The notes beneath the pieces are model-generated. The model made no database searches, had not been told where the DNA came from, and worked only from the letters and a program-made list of their open reading frames with translations. From Leisingera sp. ANG-M7 (lineage in GTDB: Bacteria > Pseudomonadota > Alphaproteobacteria > Rhodobacterales > Rhodobacteraceae), in assembly GCF_000813965.1 (NCBI RefSeq), contig NZ_JWLI01000016.1, positions 124,001 through 188,000 on the forward strand: a DNA stretch of 64,000 nt, written 5' to 3'. Each line of letters opens with the position of its first letter. Position 1 is the first letter of the stretch. The translations under genes were made by a program, and so were the position numbers. This document shows, piece after piece, positions 44,785 through 53,335 of the stretch.

Positions 44785-46068
44785 ATGACACGATCCACCA
44801 AGGATAGCGCGGCGCTGGAGTATGCCGCGGGCGGCGGGCTGCTGAGCCGCCGGATGCTGCTGGCCTCAGCCGCAGCGGGAGGCGCCGCGGGGCTGCTGCA
44901 ACCGAGCATGGCCCGCGCAGAAGCAGAGATCCCGGAATGGACCAAAGCGGCGGGCGCGCGGGCGCGTGGTTATGGCGCACCCGCGGCGGCAGAGTCCGCT
45001 GTGCAACGCGCCATTATCGAACCCTGGCAGGATGTGGCGCCGGCCTTCAGCCTGTCGGGCACGCCGCATCACAAGCTGCGCGGCACCATCACCCCCAGCG
45101 GGCTGCATTACGAGGTGCACCACGGCGGCCGGCCGGACATTGACCCGGCCCGCCACCGCCTGATGATCCATGGGCTGGTGGAACGCCCGCTCCAGTTCGA
45201 CCTGGACGTGCTGGAGCGCTATCCGATGGTGACGGCGACCCATTTCCTGGAATGCGCTGGCAACAGCCTGTTCAACGCGGTGATGCCTGAGCCGATGCAG
45301 GCGGGCTGCGACATGCTGCACGGGCTGGTGTCGAATACCGAATGGGCAGGCATTCCCATGCGCGTTCTGATGGAGGAAGCTGGGGTGAAGCCCGAGGGCA
45401 AATGGGTGGTCGCCGCGGGTGCTGACGGGCCGAGCCTGGCGCGCTCCATCCCGATGGAAAAGATCATGAGCGACGGGATGCTGGCACTCTATCAGAACGG
45501 CGAGCGGATCCGGCCCGAGCAGGGCTATCCGATGCGGCTGCTGCTGCCCGGGTTCGAGGGCAACATGAACATCAAGTGGCTGACCAGCCTGTGGGTGACG
45601 GAGGCGCCGGTGCATACCAAGGATGAATCGGGCGAATACACCGAAATCCTCGCCGATGGCTCCTCCCTCCAGTTCACCTTTGCAATGGGGGTGAAGAGCT
45701 TCATCACCCATCCGTCTTCGACCATGACGATGAGCGGGCCGGGGTTTTACGAGATTTCCGGGCTGGCATGGACCGGTTCCGGCAAGGTGGCCAAGGTTGA
45801 GGTGTCAGCCGACGGCGGCACCAGCTGGGCCGAGGGCGCACTGGCAGGCCCGGTGCTGCCGCAAGCGCTGACGCGGTTCAGCCTGCCCTGGCACTGGGAC
45901 GGATCACCGCTGGTGCTGATGAGCCGCGCTTGGGACGAGACCGGCGCAGTGCAGCCTCCGCGCGCCGACTGGAAGGCGCGCTATCACGCGTCGAACTTCC
46001 TGCACTACAACGCCATCCAGCCCTGGCAGGTCACGGCAGAAGGAGCGGTTCAGAATGTCTATCTTTAA
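44785..46068 (+). CDS. soxC: SoxC-type sulfite dehydrogenase, molybdopterin subunit
   Basis: From ATG 44785 after GGGAGGGG the product is 427 aa. A twin-arginine leader (L-S-R-R-M-L-L near 20-26) directs folded export. The molybdenum cofactor domain has the Mo-ligating Cys157 in F-L-E-C-A-G-N-S and the dimerisation domain follows near 320-420. It is the sulfite-dehydrogenase/SoxC member of the sulfite oxidase family. A small cytochrome c gene overlaps its 3' end by 14 bp, giving a two-subunit periplasmic unit. soxXYZAB genes are not in the window, so this could be a detached or independent sulfite or sulfur dehydrogenase; the soxC name is by similarity. Confidence 0.87.
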   Translation: MTRSTKDSAALEYAAGGGLLSRRMLLASAAAGGAAGLLQPSMARAEAEIPEWTKAAGARARGYGAPAAAESAVQRAIIEPWQDVAPAFSLSGTPHHKLRGTITPSGLHYEVHHGGRPDIDPARHRLMIHGLVERPLQFDLDVLERYPMVTATHFLECAGNSLFNAVMPEPMQAGCDMLHGLVSNTEWAGIPMRVLMEEAGVKPEGKWVVAAGADGPSLARSIPMEKIMSDGMLALYQNGERIRPEQGYPMRLLLPGFEGNMNIKWLTSLWVTEAPVHTKDESGEYTEILADGSSLQFTFAMGVKSFITHPSSTMTMSGPGFYEISGLAWTGSGKVAKVEVSADGGTSWAEGALAGPVLPQALTRFSLPWHWDGSPLVLMSRAWDETGAVQPPRADWKARYHASNFLHYNAIQPWQVTAEGAVQNVYL

Positions 46069-46576
46069 ATGCACCGCCACCGCCGCCCTTCTGCTGACAG
46101 CCGCTGCCGCCCGGGCCGAAGGGCCGGGGCTGGGGCAGCCATTGGAAGCCGCGGACATTCCGTTTTACGCCACCTATGTAACGCCTGAGGGCACCGGCCT
46201 GCCTGCTGGCAGCGGCACTGCGGCGCAGGGGGCGGAAATCTATGCTGCGAAATGTGCCACCTGCCACGGCGCGACCGGCAGCGAAGGCCCGGTGATGCCG
46301 CCGGTTGGCCCCAATGACATCTGGGCCAAGCCCGCGGGCAGCTATTGGCCCTATGCCACCACGCTGTTTGATTACATCCGCCGGGCGATGCCGCTAGAGG
46401 CTCCGAAGTCGCTGAGCGATGACGAGGTTTACGCGCTGGCGGCCTATATCCTGGAGCGCAACGGAGTGATTGATGAACAGACCGCGATGACGGCAGAGAC
46501 CCTGCCTGCGGTGAAGATGCCGAACCACGGCAATTTCCTGGACGTCTGGACCAAGCAGGGCGCGAAGCCCTGGTGA
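46055..46576 (+). CDS. c-type cytochrome partner of SoxC-like dehydrogenase (SoxD-like)
   Basis: The 173-aa protein has a signal peptide (cleavage about A-R-A-E, residue 21) and one haem-binding C67-A-T-C70-H71. The motifs M-P-P-V-G-P-N-D-I-W and R-R-A-M-P-L near 113-117 may provide the axial Met. The A-A-Q-G-A-E-I-Y-A-A-K-C-A-T-C-H region and the closing M-P-N-H-G-N-F tail resemble the monohaem cytochrome partner of SoxC. It lacks the second haem domain found in classical Paracoccus SoxD. It should accept electrons from the molybdenum subunit in the periplasm. Confidence 0.85.
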   Translation: MSIFKCTATAALLLTAAAARAEGPGLGQPLEAADIPFYATYVTPEGTGLPAGSGTAAQGAEIYAAKCATCHGATGSEGPVMPPVGPNDIWAKPAGSYWPYATTLFDYIRRAMPLEAPKSLSDDEVYALAAYILERNGVIDEQTAMTAETLPAVKMPNHGNFLDVWTKQGAKPW

Positions 46577-46589
46577 GGACGAGCCGGGC

Positions 46590-47348
46590 TTAGAACTTGC
46601 CGTTGTCGTTCTTCCACTCGCTGCGCGGGGGGATGGCCTCGATGGTGTCCCAGTGCTCGGCGATCCTGCCGTCCTCGATGCGGTAGAGATCGTAGAAGCT
46701 GGTGTGGATGCCGCCCCGCTGGCCCTCGCAGGCGCAGAGCACGAAGTTGCCCTCTGCCAGCACCCGGTGGAGATGCTTGTACCGTATCGCGGGGATGCCG
46801 CTTTCTATGGCTGACAGTGCGTCATTCAAGGCAGGCAGGCCGTCGGTCAGATCCGGGTTATGCTGGATGAGGTCTGCACGGACGTAATCCGGCAGCAGGT
46901 CCAGCTGCCGCTGGATCAGCACCAGCTCCGTGTAACGGCGCGCCAGAGAGCGGTTTTCCCCGGTCTTATGCAGATCGGTGATTTCCGTGGCGCCGTCCTG
47001 CATGCCGCGCCCCGACGGACTGGGGCCGCGCAGGGGCTGGATATTGTCCCAGTGCTCTACCGCCTTGCCATCCTCAAAGCGGAACACCTCGAAGGCTGCG
47101 CGCAGCGAGGAGAAGTCATATTCGATATGGGCAAAGGCAAAATCACCATCCTCGAACACCCGTTTGAAGGTGACGCGGGGCGAGGTCTTGGCCAAGCGGG
47201 CGAAAAGCACCGCCAGCCCCTCGCTGCCCTCATGGGTTTGCGGGTTGTGCTGGATGTACTTTGCCTCGTTCACAACGGCGGCGGAGGCCGGGTCGCCGGT
47301 CTCCAGCCCTTTGAGGAGGGTTTTCAGCAGGTCCTTTTTCGATGCCAT
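46590..47348 (-). CDS. SnoaL/NTF2-like protein with two tandem domains
   Basis: From ATG 47348, preceded by GGAGGAG, the product is 252 aa and holds two NTF2-like repeats. Each has Y-I-Q-H-N-P / L-I-Q-H-N-P (about 31-36 and 158-163), a V/L-F-E/A-E-G-D/N-F strand and a F-R-F-E-D-G-K / Y-R-I-E-D-G-R-I-A-E-H-W-D end (about 89-97 and 226-238). The duplicated SnoaL form suggests an internal pseudo-dimer. SnoaL-like proteins include cyclases and isomerases, but no substrate can be named. Confidence 0.85.
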   Translation of the reverse strand: MASKKDLLKTLLKGLETGDPASAAVVNEAKYIQHNPQTHEGSEGLAVLFARLAKTSPRVTFKRVFEDGDFAFAHIEYDFSSLRAAFEVFRFEDGKAVEHWDNIQPLRGPSPSGRGMQDGATEITDLHKTGENRSLARRYTELVLIQRQLDLLPDYVRADLIQHNPDLTDGLPALNDALSAIESGIPAIRYKHLHRVLAEGNFVLCACEGQRGGIHTSFYDLYRIEDGRIAEHWDTIEAIPPRSEWKNDNGKF

Positions 47349-47416
47349 CTGTGCCGTCTCCTCCATAAGGGGCCATGGTCCCTATCCTGCCCCGTCCATC
47401 GCAGTGGTGCAAAGGG

Positions 47417-48193
47417 TCAGTGCCGGTGCCAGAAGTTGCGCAGCAACGCGGCGGTCTCCTGCGGGTGGGTGATTGGCAGCATGTGGCCCGCGCCCGGCAC
47501 CGCAGTGTGCGCGGCATCCAGGCGGCGGCTGAGGCTGCGGGCGATGGCGGGGATCACCGGCGGGCTGTCCGCGCCGGTCAGGATCTGAACCCGCATGGCG
47601 ACCGCATCCAGCGCGCCCGGGGCCAGGATGCCGTTTTCATCGTCGTAAAGCGTGCCGTGGCTGCCTATCACCGCCGGCATGGCGCGCAGCATTGCCGCAC
47701 GGGCAGGCTCTGGCAGGTCTGGCCATTTCACCTCGCCGGTGCCCCACATGCGGTTGAACAAACGGGTTGCCAGTTCGCGGTCGCCAGACGCCCATGCAGC
47801 TTCAGCCGGCTGGCTGGCCTCCTCCAAAGCGGCAAAGGCTGCGGGGTCTTCGCCGCGCGCAGCAGCAAACAGCACCGGCTCGATCAGGGTGAGGCTGCGT
47901 ACCAGGTCCGGCCGGGCCATCGCCATCCGCAAAGCCACCGTGGCGCCGAAGGAGTGGCCGACGAGGTCCACGGAGGCCGTCAGCAGCGAAAGCCCTGCCT
48001 GCATGTTCAGCAGCTGGTAGTTGCCCTGCCCGTCCCAGTCCGGACTGCGGCCATGGCTGAGCATATCGAAGGCGGACAGGGTGACCTCCTCCGCCATCTG
48101 CTCTGCCACCCCGCGCCAGGCGCCGGAGTGGGCCAGCGAGCAATGCACCGCCAGCACGGGGCGCGGGCCGTTGCCGAAGTTGCGGTGGTACAC
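47417..48193 (-). CDS. alpha/beta hydrolase
   Basis: The core fold starts with V-L-A-V-H-C-S-L-A-H-S-G-A-W (oxyanion region), continues through D-M-L-S-H-G-R-S and the nucleophile elbow V-G-H-S-F-G-A-T, and ends with P-G-A-G-H-M-L-P. Ser and the late His are therefore present. The true start is unclear: GTG 48193 gives 258 aa and begins just before the first strand, while an upstream GTG at 48250 behind GCGGGAG is possible. The open frame back to 48361 would overlap the prs start and is unlikely. The substrate is unknown. Confidence 0.8.
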   Translation of the reverse strand: MYHRNFGNGPRPVLAVHCSLAHSGAWRGVAEQMAEEVTLSAFDMLSHGRSPDWDGQGNYQLLNMQAGLSLLTASVDLVGHSFGATVALRMAMARPDLVRSLTLIEPVLFAAARGEDPAAFAALEEASQPAEAAWASGDRELATRLFNRMWGTGEVKWPDLPEPARAAMLRAMPAVIGSHGTLYDDENGILAPGALDAVAMRVQILTGADSPPVIPAIARSLSRRLDAAHTAVPGAGHMLPITHPQETAALLRNFWHRH

Positions 48194-48360
48194 CTGGGGG
48201 GCGCGGCACGAAGTTTGACGCGGGGTTGAAGGGGGTTTCCCGGATGCCACCAAAAGCTGTTTCTCCCGCTTAGAACTATGCGCGAGGGTAAGTGCATGAT
48301 AAGCGGGGTTCAATATCACGAATCTGACACATTGCCATTGCTGCCTGGGGATAACAGCCA

Positions 48361-49383
48361 ATGCCGACCTTGAACGAACCCAAGCTGATTGCTGGGAACG
48401 CCAACCTTCCTCTTGCCCAAGCCATTACCCGCCGCATGAGCATGCACCGCGGTGTCGACCAGGGGCTGGTGGATGCCCGCGTCGAGCGGTTCAATGACGG
48501 CGAGATCTTCGTCGAAGTCTATGAGAACGTCCGCGGCGAGGACATGTTCATCATCCAGCCGACCTCGAACCCGGCCAATGACAACCTGATGGAGCTCTTG
48601 ATCATCGCCGACGCGCTGCGCCGCTCCTCGGCCCAGCGCATCACCGCGGTGATCCCCTACTTCGGCTATGCCCGCCAGGACCGCCGCACCAAGGCGCGCA
48701 CGCCGATCTCGGCCAAGCTGGTCGCCAACATGCTGACCGGTGCGGGCATCGAGCGGGTTCTGACCATGGACCTGCACGCGGCGCAGATCCAGGGCTTCTT
48801 CGACATTCCGGTGGACAACCTCTATGCCAGCCCGATCTTTGCGCTGGACGTGAAGGACCAGTTCAAGGACCGGATGGGCGAGCTGATGGTGGTGTCGCCG
48901 GACGTTGGCGGCGTGGCCCGCGCCCGCGAGCTGGCCAAGCGCATCAACGCGCCGCTGTCGATCGTCGACAAGCGCCGCGAGAAGCCCGGTGAAGTGGCGG
49001 AGATGACCGTGATCGGCGACGTGAAGGACAAGATCTGCCTGATCGTCGATGACATGTGCGACACTGCCGGCACCCTGTGCAAGGCTGCCCAGGTCCTGTT
49101 GGACAACGGTGCCAAGGAAGTGCACGCCTATATCACCCACGGCGTGATGAGTGGCCCAGCGGTTGAGCGCGTCACCAACTCGGTGATGAAATCGCTGGTG
49201 CTGACCGACTCGATCCAGCCGACCGAAGAAGTGAAGGCTGCGCCGAACATCCGTATCGTGCCCACCGCACCGCTGTTCACCCAAGCGATCCTGAACATCT
49301 GGCACGGCACCAGCGTTTCGTCGCTGTTCGAGGACAAGACGCTGGTTCCAATCTACGAGAGCCTCTATTCCAACGGCGGCTGA
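48361..49383 (+). CDS. prs: ribose-phosphate pyrophosphokinase
   Basis: The 340-aa enzyme makes PRPP from ribose 5-phosphate and ATP for nucleotide, His and Trp synthesis. The motifs are F-x-D-G-E near 44, Y-F-G-Y-A-R-Q-D-R near 99-107, the PRPP loop [11 protein letters not shown] near 233-243 and the metal-site D-L-H near 137. An extra insertion of about 20 residues near the C-terminus compared with E. coli is usual for alphaproteobacteria. A strong terminator follows. Confidence 0.98.
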   Translation: MPTLNEPKLIAGNANLPLAQAITRRMSMHRGVDQGLVDARVERFNDGEIFVEVYENVRGEDMFIIQPTSNPANDNLMELLIIADALRRSSAQRITAVIPYFGYARQDRRTKARTPISAKLVANMLTGAGIERVLTMDLHAAQIQGFFDIPVDNLYASPIFALDVKDQFKDRMGELMVVSPDVGGVARARELAKRINAPLSIVDKRREKPGEVAEMTVIGDVKDKICLIVDDMCDTAGTLCKAAQVLLDNGAKEVHAYITHGVMSGPAVERVTNSVMKSLVLTDSIQPTEEVKAAPNIRIVPTAPLFTQAILNIWHGTSVSSLFEDKTLVPIYESLYSNGG

Positions 49384-49408
49384 GGAAGCCCTGTTTGAAG
49401 GATTTGAG

Positions 49409-49440
49409 AAAGCCCCGCCGTTGTGCGGGGCTTTTCTTTT
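49409..49440. terminator. terminator shared by prs and the convergent MFS gene
   Basis: AAAGCCCCGC pairs with GCGGGGCTTT around CGTTGT, followed by TTCTTTT on the plus strand. The MFS stop codon overlaps the end of the T run. Confidence 0.88.
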
Positions 49441-50632
49441 ACGGGGCAACGCGGCGACGGCCTGCGGACAGGGCAACGGTCAAGGCCGCCAGTGCCATCA
49501 GCGAAATACCCGCTGCAGCAATGCCGAATGTGCCGCCGTAGCCCCACCGGGCAATGGCCGGCGTGGTGAAGAACGGCGACAGGAACTGACCGCAGAACAC
49601 CGAGGCCGTGAGGATGGCGCCCGCAGTGCCGCGGCGCCCGGACGGAGCCAGCGCCAGGGCGATCGCGACAAATCCCGGCGAAACCGTGGCGTAGCCGATG
49701 CCGACAGCCATCGCGCCTGCGAGGGACAGGACGGCGCTGCCCTGCTGTGCCAGCACCGTGAACCCCAGAGCAAGCGCGCCATAGCCGAGGGCAAATACGG
49801 CACTGTGCAGCAGCCTGGATTTGAGCCGGCCGTAAAAGAGCGCGGCGATACCACCGCAAAGCGACAAGAGGCCCAGCCCGGCCCCGGTCATCAGCGCGCT
49901 GTTGAGGCCCTGGGAGGCAAAGAAGAACGGCAGCTGGGTCGGCATCATGAAGAACAAGCCATTGGTCAGCATCTGCAGTGCAGAGACGGCAATGACCAGC
50001 AGCAGCCAGGCCGGGTGGCCCGGTGTTTCCACCAGCCCTGCCCTGCCGGTGCTGCGCCGGGGTTCGGGGGCGTGGCGCCAGACGGTGTAAAGACACAGCA
50101 CCGCCAGCCCGTAGATCAGGAACGGCAGCCGCGGCGACAGGGTGGCGACCAGCCCGGCGGTGCCGATGAAAACCAGCCCGCCGAAGTTGCGGGCGGAGAT
50201 CTGCAGCCCGGTCAGGATCTGGCGGCTGGCACCGGTGAAATAGTCGCCGATCAGCGCGGTCTGCGCGGTCATGATCAGCCCGACGGCAATACCAAGTCCA
50301 AAGCGGCTGATGAGCATCAGGGGCAGGTCCGGCAGGTAATACCCCGCGGTGCCGCACAGGAGGAACAGCCAGATCCCCGCCAGCAGCACGGGCCGCCGCC
50401 CCTTGCGGTCGGTGAGCCAGCCCGCCAGCGGCGCGGTCAGCATCACCCCGAGCGAGGGCGCGGTGACCAGCAGCCGCACCAGGAAACCCGCATCAGGCTC
50501 CTCTGCAAATTCCCGCTCCAGCCCTGCCAGTGCCGGGCTGATCGTGGCGTTGGCCATCACCGTAAGGCTGGCGGCCATCAGCAGCGCAATGGCCTGGGGA
50601 TTCCGCCAAAGGCTTTGGTTGTTGCTCGTCAT
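49439..50632 (-). CDS. MFS transporter
   Basis: The 397-aa protein has twelve hydrophobic helices. The MFS motif A is seen as G-W-L-T-D-R-K-G-R-R near 69-78, and a motif R-F-G-L-G-I-A-V-G near 119-127 follows. N-terminal L-E-R-E-F-A and the overall size fit drug:proton antiporter-type exporters. It is divergent from a MerR regulator and its promoter region holds a MerR-type operator, so it is likely induced by the ligand that the regulator senses. AAGGA precedes the ATG. Confidence 0.9.
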   Translation of the reverse strand: MTSNNQSLWRNPQAIALLMAASLTVMANATISPALAGLEREFAEEPDAGFLVRLLVTAPSLGVMLTAPLAGWLTDRKGRRPVLLAGIWLFLLCGTAGYYLPDLPLMLISRFGLGIAVGLIMTAQTALIGDYFTGASRQILTGLQISARNFGGLVFIGTAGLVATLSPRLPFLIYGLAVLCLYTVWRHAPEPRRSTGRAGLVETPGHPAWLLLVIAVSALQMLTNGLFFMMPTQLPFFFASQGLNSALMTGAGLGLLSLCGGIAALFYGRLKSRLLHSAVFALGYGALALGFTVLAQQGSAVLSLAGAMAVGIGYATVSPGFVAIALALAPSGRRGTAGAILTASVFCGQFLSPFFTTPAIARWGYGGTFGIAAAGISLMALAALTVALSAGRRRVAP

Positions 50633-50674
50633 CGGGGATTTTCCTTGTCCTGTCCGTTCAAGGCTGGCAGCCTG

Positions 50675-50698
50675 CCAATTGAAGCCAACTTGAGGTCA
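50675..50698 (-). promoter_or_regulatory. MerR-type promoter/operator for the MFS gene
   Basis: On the minus strand TTGACC is followed by a 19-bp spacer containing CCTCAAGTTGGCTTCAATTGG, partly matching the dyad CCTCAAGTT-AACTTGAGG of MerR-family promoters. The unusually long 19-bp spacing is the hallmark of MerR control. The -10 (CAGGCT) is weak. The site abuts the merR start. Confidence 0.6.
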
Positions 50699-50701
50699 AG
50701 G

Positions 50702-51103
50702 ATGAAACTTCTGGATATTGGTGAGGTCGCGGAACGCTCCGGCGTGGCGCCGTCAGCGCTGCGGTATTACGAGGACCTGGGGCTGATCACCTCTGCGGCG
50801 CGCAAGGGGCTCAGGCGGCAGTTCGGGCCAGAGGTCCTGCTGCAGCTGTCGCTGATCACGCTGGGCAAGGCGGCAGGATTTTCGCTGCAGGAGGTCGAGG
50901 GCATGTTCGGCAAGGACGGCCAGCCCGATCTGCCGCGGGACCAGCTGCACGAGCGTGCCGATGCGCTGGAGGCGCAGATCCGCGAGCTGACGCTGCTGAA
51001 GGAGGCGCTGCGCCATGTGGCGGACTGCCCGGCGCCCAGCCATCTGGAATGCCCGAAGTTTCAAAAGCTGCTGCAGGCCGGGTCGATCACGGCGGAGGTT
51101 TAA
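50702..51103 (+). CDS. MerR family transcriptional regulator
   Basis: The 133-aa regulator has an N-terminal HTH (L-D-I-G-E-V-A-E-R-S-G-V near 4-15, L-R-Y-Y-E-D-L-G-L-I near 20-29), a dimerisation helix (about 75-108) and a C-terminal C109-P-A-P-S-H-L-E-C117-P loop. The two cysteines are separated by seven residues, as in the metal loop of CueR/ZntR-like regulators. It is divergent from the MFS exporter, its likely target. The inducer may be a metal or an electrophile; this cannot be decided from sequence. Confidence 0.9.
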   Translation: MKLLDIGEVAERSGVAPSALRYYEDLGLITSAARKGLRRQFGPEVLLQLSLITLGKAAGFSLQEVEGMFGKDGQPDLPRDQLHERADALEAQIRELTLLKEALRHVADCPAPSHLECPKFQKLLQAGSITAEV

Positions 51104-51450
51104 TCGACGTCCCAATCGTCGGCGTGCGGCAGTTCGCCGATAGCCAGCCAGGCGGCGCGCAGGCGGGCGGCCCGGCTGTCGGCCCAGGTGCGGAAGACGA
51201 CCTCGAACCCGTCGCAGGTGATACTTTCCGCCACCAGTTCCGCGCGGATCGGAGCGGTGGTGGCCATATCCCAGAGCGACACCGAGACATGCACTGCCGG
51301 CGGGCTGGCATAGGGCGTGCTGAAAGCAACCGGCTGGCGTCGCACCCGCGGCCCGGTGCCGGTCCACATTTCGCCGCCCTCCTCGAAATCCGAGAAAACG
51401 GTGACATCGCCCTGTTCGACCCCGGTCCGGGGATTACGCAGCCTTTTCAT
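51100..51450 (-). CDS. H-type lectin domain protein
   Basis: From ATG 51450 the product is 116 aa and is almost entirely an H-type lectin fold. F-S-D-F near 21-24 starts the first strand, V-A-F-S-T-P-Y near 41-47 follows, then V-H-V-S-V-S-L-W-D near 53-61 and a late F-E-V-V-F-R-T-W near 82-89. Such domains bind N-acetylgalactosamine in invertebrate agglutinins. No signal peptide is visible. Its 3' end overlaps the merR stop by 4 bp in convergent orientation. Confidence 0.75.
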   Translation of the reverse strand: MKRLRNPRTGVEQGDVTVFSDFEEGGEMWTGTGPRVRRQPVAFSTPYASPPAVHVSVSLWDMATTAPIRAELVAESITCDGFEVVFRTWADSRAARLRAAWLAIGELPHADDWDVD

Positions 51451-51786
51451 TCCAGTTCCCAAGCAGTTAGCCCGCTTCTCAGAGTAAGTCATACAGCTGG
51501 ATAATCCAGAAACCAGCCGAAATACGGCCGAATATGTGGCCTTTCGCGCACGGCGGAATACGGCGGTGCTGCAGCCGCGTTTCCCTTAACGGCACGGGCA
51601 GAAACGGCCAGAACGAGGGAAATTTCCCCTCAACCGTCCATATCTCCCCGAAACGGGCCATTCTCCCCGAATGTCGCAATATCTGTGGATTCCGGCGCGC
51701 TGGCATCGAGTCCGCGGCGGCGATCTCTGGTGTGTATTCGCATCCGCCAATGCCAGGCGTTTTTGACCCAAGGGAGGAGAAACCCC
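51451..51786. other. intergenic region upstream of nhaC, no gene seen
   Basis: The 336-bp region between the divergent lectin and nhaC genes has no convincing ORF. TCTCCCCGAA occurs twice (51643-51652 and 51662-51671, 19 bp apart). These may be regulatory sites. A strong GGGAGGAG lies just before the nhaC start. Confidence 0.45.
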
Positions 51787-53259
51787 GTGTCACCATCTGA
51801 TCCGAATACCGCAAAACCCGGTCTGGGACTGGCGCTGCTGCCGATCCTGCTGACCCTCTTGGTGCTGGGCATCCAGCTGTTCTATTTCGGGGATTTCACC
51901 CCGCATATCCCGCTGGCGATCGGCATTGCCATCACCGCGCTGGTCGGCCTGAAGCTGGGCCACAAGTGGAACAATATCGAAGAGGGCGTGTTCCACGTCA
52001 TCAATATCTCGCTGCCGTCGGTGTCGATCTTGATTACCGTCGGCATGATCGTCGGCATCTGGATTGCCAGCGGCACCGTGCCGACGCTGATCTACTATGG
52101 CCTGAAAATCCTGTCGCCGGAGCTGTTCCTGGCTGCGGGCATGGTGCTGTGCTCCATTGTGTCGGTGTCGCTGGGCACCTCCTGGGGCACCGTGGGCACC
52201 GTCGGCCTGGCGCTGATGGGGATCGGCGCGGGTTTCGGCATTCCGATGTACTGGACTGCAGGCGCGGTGGTTTCCGGCGCGTTCTTCGGCGACAAGATCT
52301 CGCCGCTGTCGGACACCACCAACCTAGCCCCGGCCGTCACCGGCACCAACCTGTTCGACCATATCCGCAACATGCTGCCGACCACCGTGCCGTCGATGCT
52401 GATTGCGCTGGGGATCTACCTAGTTGTCGGCTTCACCCTGATCGACACCTCGCAAGTTTCGTTTCAGCGGATCGACGCGATCACCGCGGCGCTGGACGAT
52501 GCGTTCTGGATTTCGCCGCTGATGCTGCTGCCTGCGCTGCTGGTCATCGTGCTGGCGGTGAAGAAGCAGCCGCCGATCCCGTCGCTGTTTGCCGGTGCTG
52601 TTGTCGGCGGCATCATGGCGATGGCCTGCCAGGGCGCGGGCCTGCATGAGACCTTCACCTTTGCCAACAGCGGGTATTCCATCGACACCGGCGTGGCGGA
52701 AATCGACCCGCTGCTGAACCGCGGCGGCATTCAGTCGATGATGTGGACCATCTCGCTGGTGCTGCTGGCGCTTGGGTTCGGCGGCGCACTGGAGCGCACC
52801 GGCTGCCTGCAGGCGATCATCGAGGTGATCATCGCCCGGGTGAAGAGCTTTGCCGGTATCCAGACCTCGGCCATTCTGACCTCGGTGGCAACCAACACCG
52901 TGGCGGGTGATCCGTATCTGTCGATTGCGCTGCCGGGGCGGATGTACGCACCGGTTTACCGTGGCATGAAGTATTCGCCGCTGAACCTGTCGCGCGCCAT
53001 CGAGGAAGGCGGCACGCTGGTGTCACCGCTGATCCCCTGGAACGCGGGCGGCGCCTTTGTGATCTCGGCGCTGGCGCTGGGGATTGCCGACGGCAACTTT
53101 GAGAACCTGCTGTACATCCCGCTGGCCTTTGCCTGCTGGCTGTCGCCGCTCATCGGTATCTTCTACGCGATGACCGGGCTGTTCTCACCCAAGGCAAGCG
53201 ACGACGAGATCGCGGCCTGGGAGGACAGCGGCGAGCCGGTGCAGGAACTGACCGCCTGA
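51787..53259 (+). CDS. nhaC: Na+/H+ antiporter NhaC family
   Basis: From GTG 51787, after GGGAGGAG, the product is 490 aa with about 12-13 hydrophobic segments. NhaC/IT-superfamily landmarks are S-L-G-T-S-W-G-T-V-G-T-V-G near 132-144, F-F-G-D-K-I-S-P-L-S-D-T-T-N near 169-182, and the T-N-T-V-A-G-D-P-Y-L-S-I segment near 373-384. It exports sodium in exchange for protons, important for a marine cell. The next terminator closes the unit. Confidence 0.93.
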   Translation: MSPSDPNTAKPGLGLALLPILLTLLVLGIQLFYFGDFTPHIPLAIGIAITALVGLKLGHKWNNIEEGVFHVINISLPSVSILITVGMIVGIWIASGTVPTLIYYGLKILSPELFLAAGMVLCSIVSVSLGTSWGTVGTVGLALMGIGAGFGIPMYWTAGAVVSGAFFGDKISPLSDTTNLAPAVTGTNLFDHIRNMLPTTVPSMLIALGIYLVVGFTLIDTSQVSFQRIDAITAALDDAFWISPLMLLPALLVIVLAVKKQPPIPSLFAGAVVGGIMAMACQGAGLHETFTFANSGYSIDTGVAEIDPLLNRGGIQSMMWTISLVLLALGFGGALERTGCLQAIIEVIIARVKSFAGIQTSAILTSVATNTVAGDPYLSIALPGRMYAPVYRGMKYSPLNLSRAIEEGGTLVSPLIPWNAGGAFVISALALGIADGNFENLLYIPLAFACWLSPLIGIFYAMTGLFSPKASDDEIAAWEDSGEPVQELTA

Positions 53260-53268
53260 TCCTTCCCC

Positions 53269-53305
53269 GCGCGCGCCGGAGCCTCCCCTCCGGCGCGCGT
53301 TTCAC
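53269..53305 (+). terminator. terminator after nhaC
   Basis: CGCGCGCCGGAG and CTCCGGCGCGCG form a 12-bp stem around a 6-nt loop, followed by TTTCA, 10 bp after the nhaC stop. Confidence 0.75.
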
Positions 53306-53335
53306 TGTGAACGCCCCATCTGTTAGGTTAGCGAT

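Noticed and set aside
48194..48361. N-terminal extension of the alpha/beta hydrolase back to 48361
   Set aside because: It would overlap the prs start codon and adds residues without fold or conservation; a start at or near 48193-48250 is more likely.
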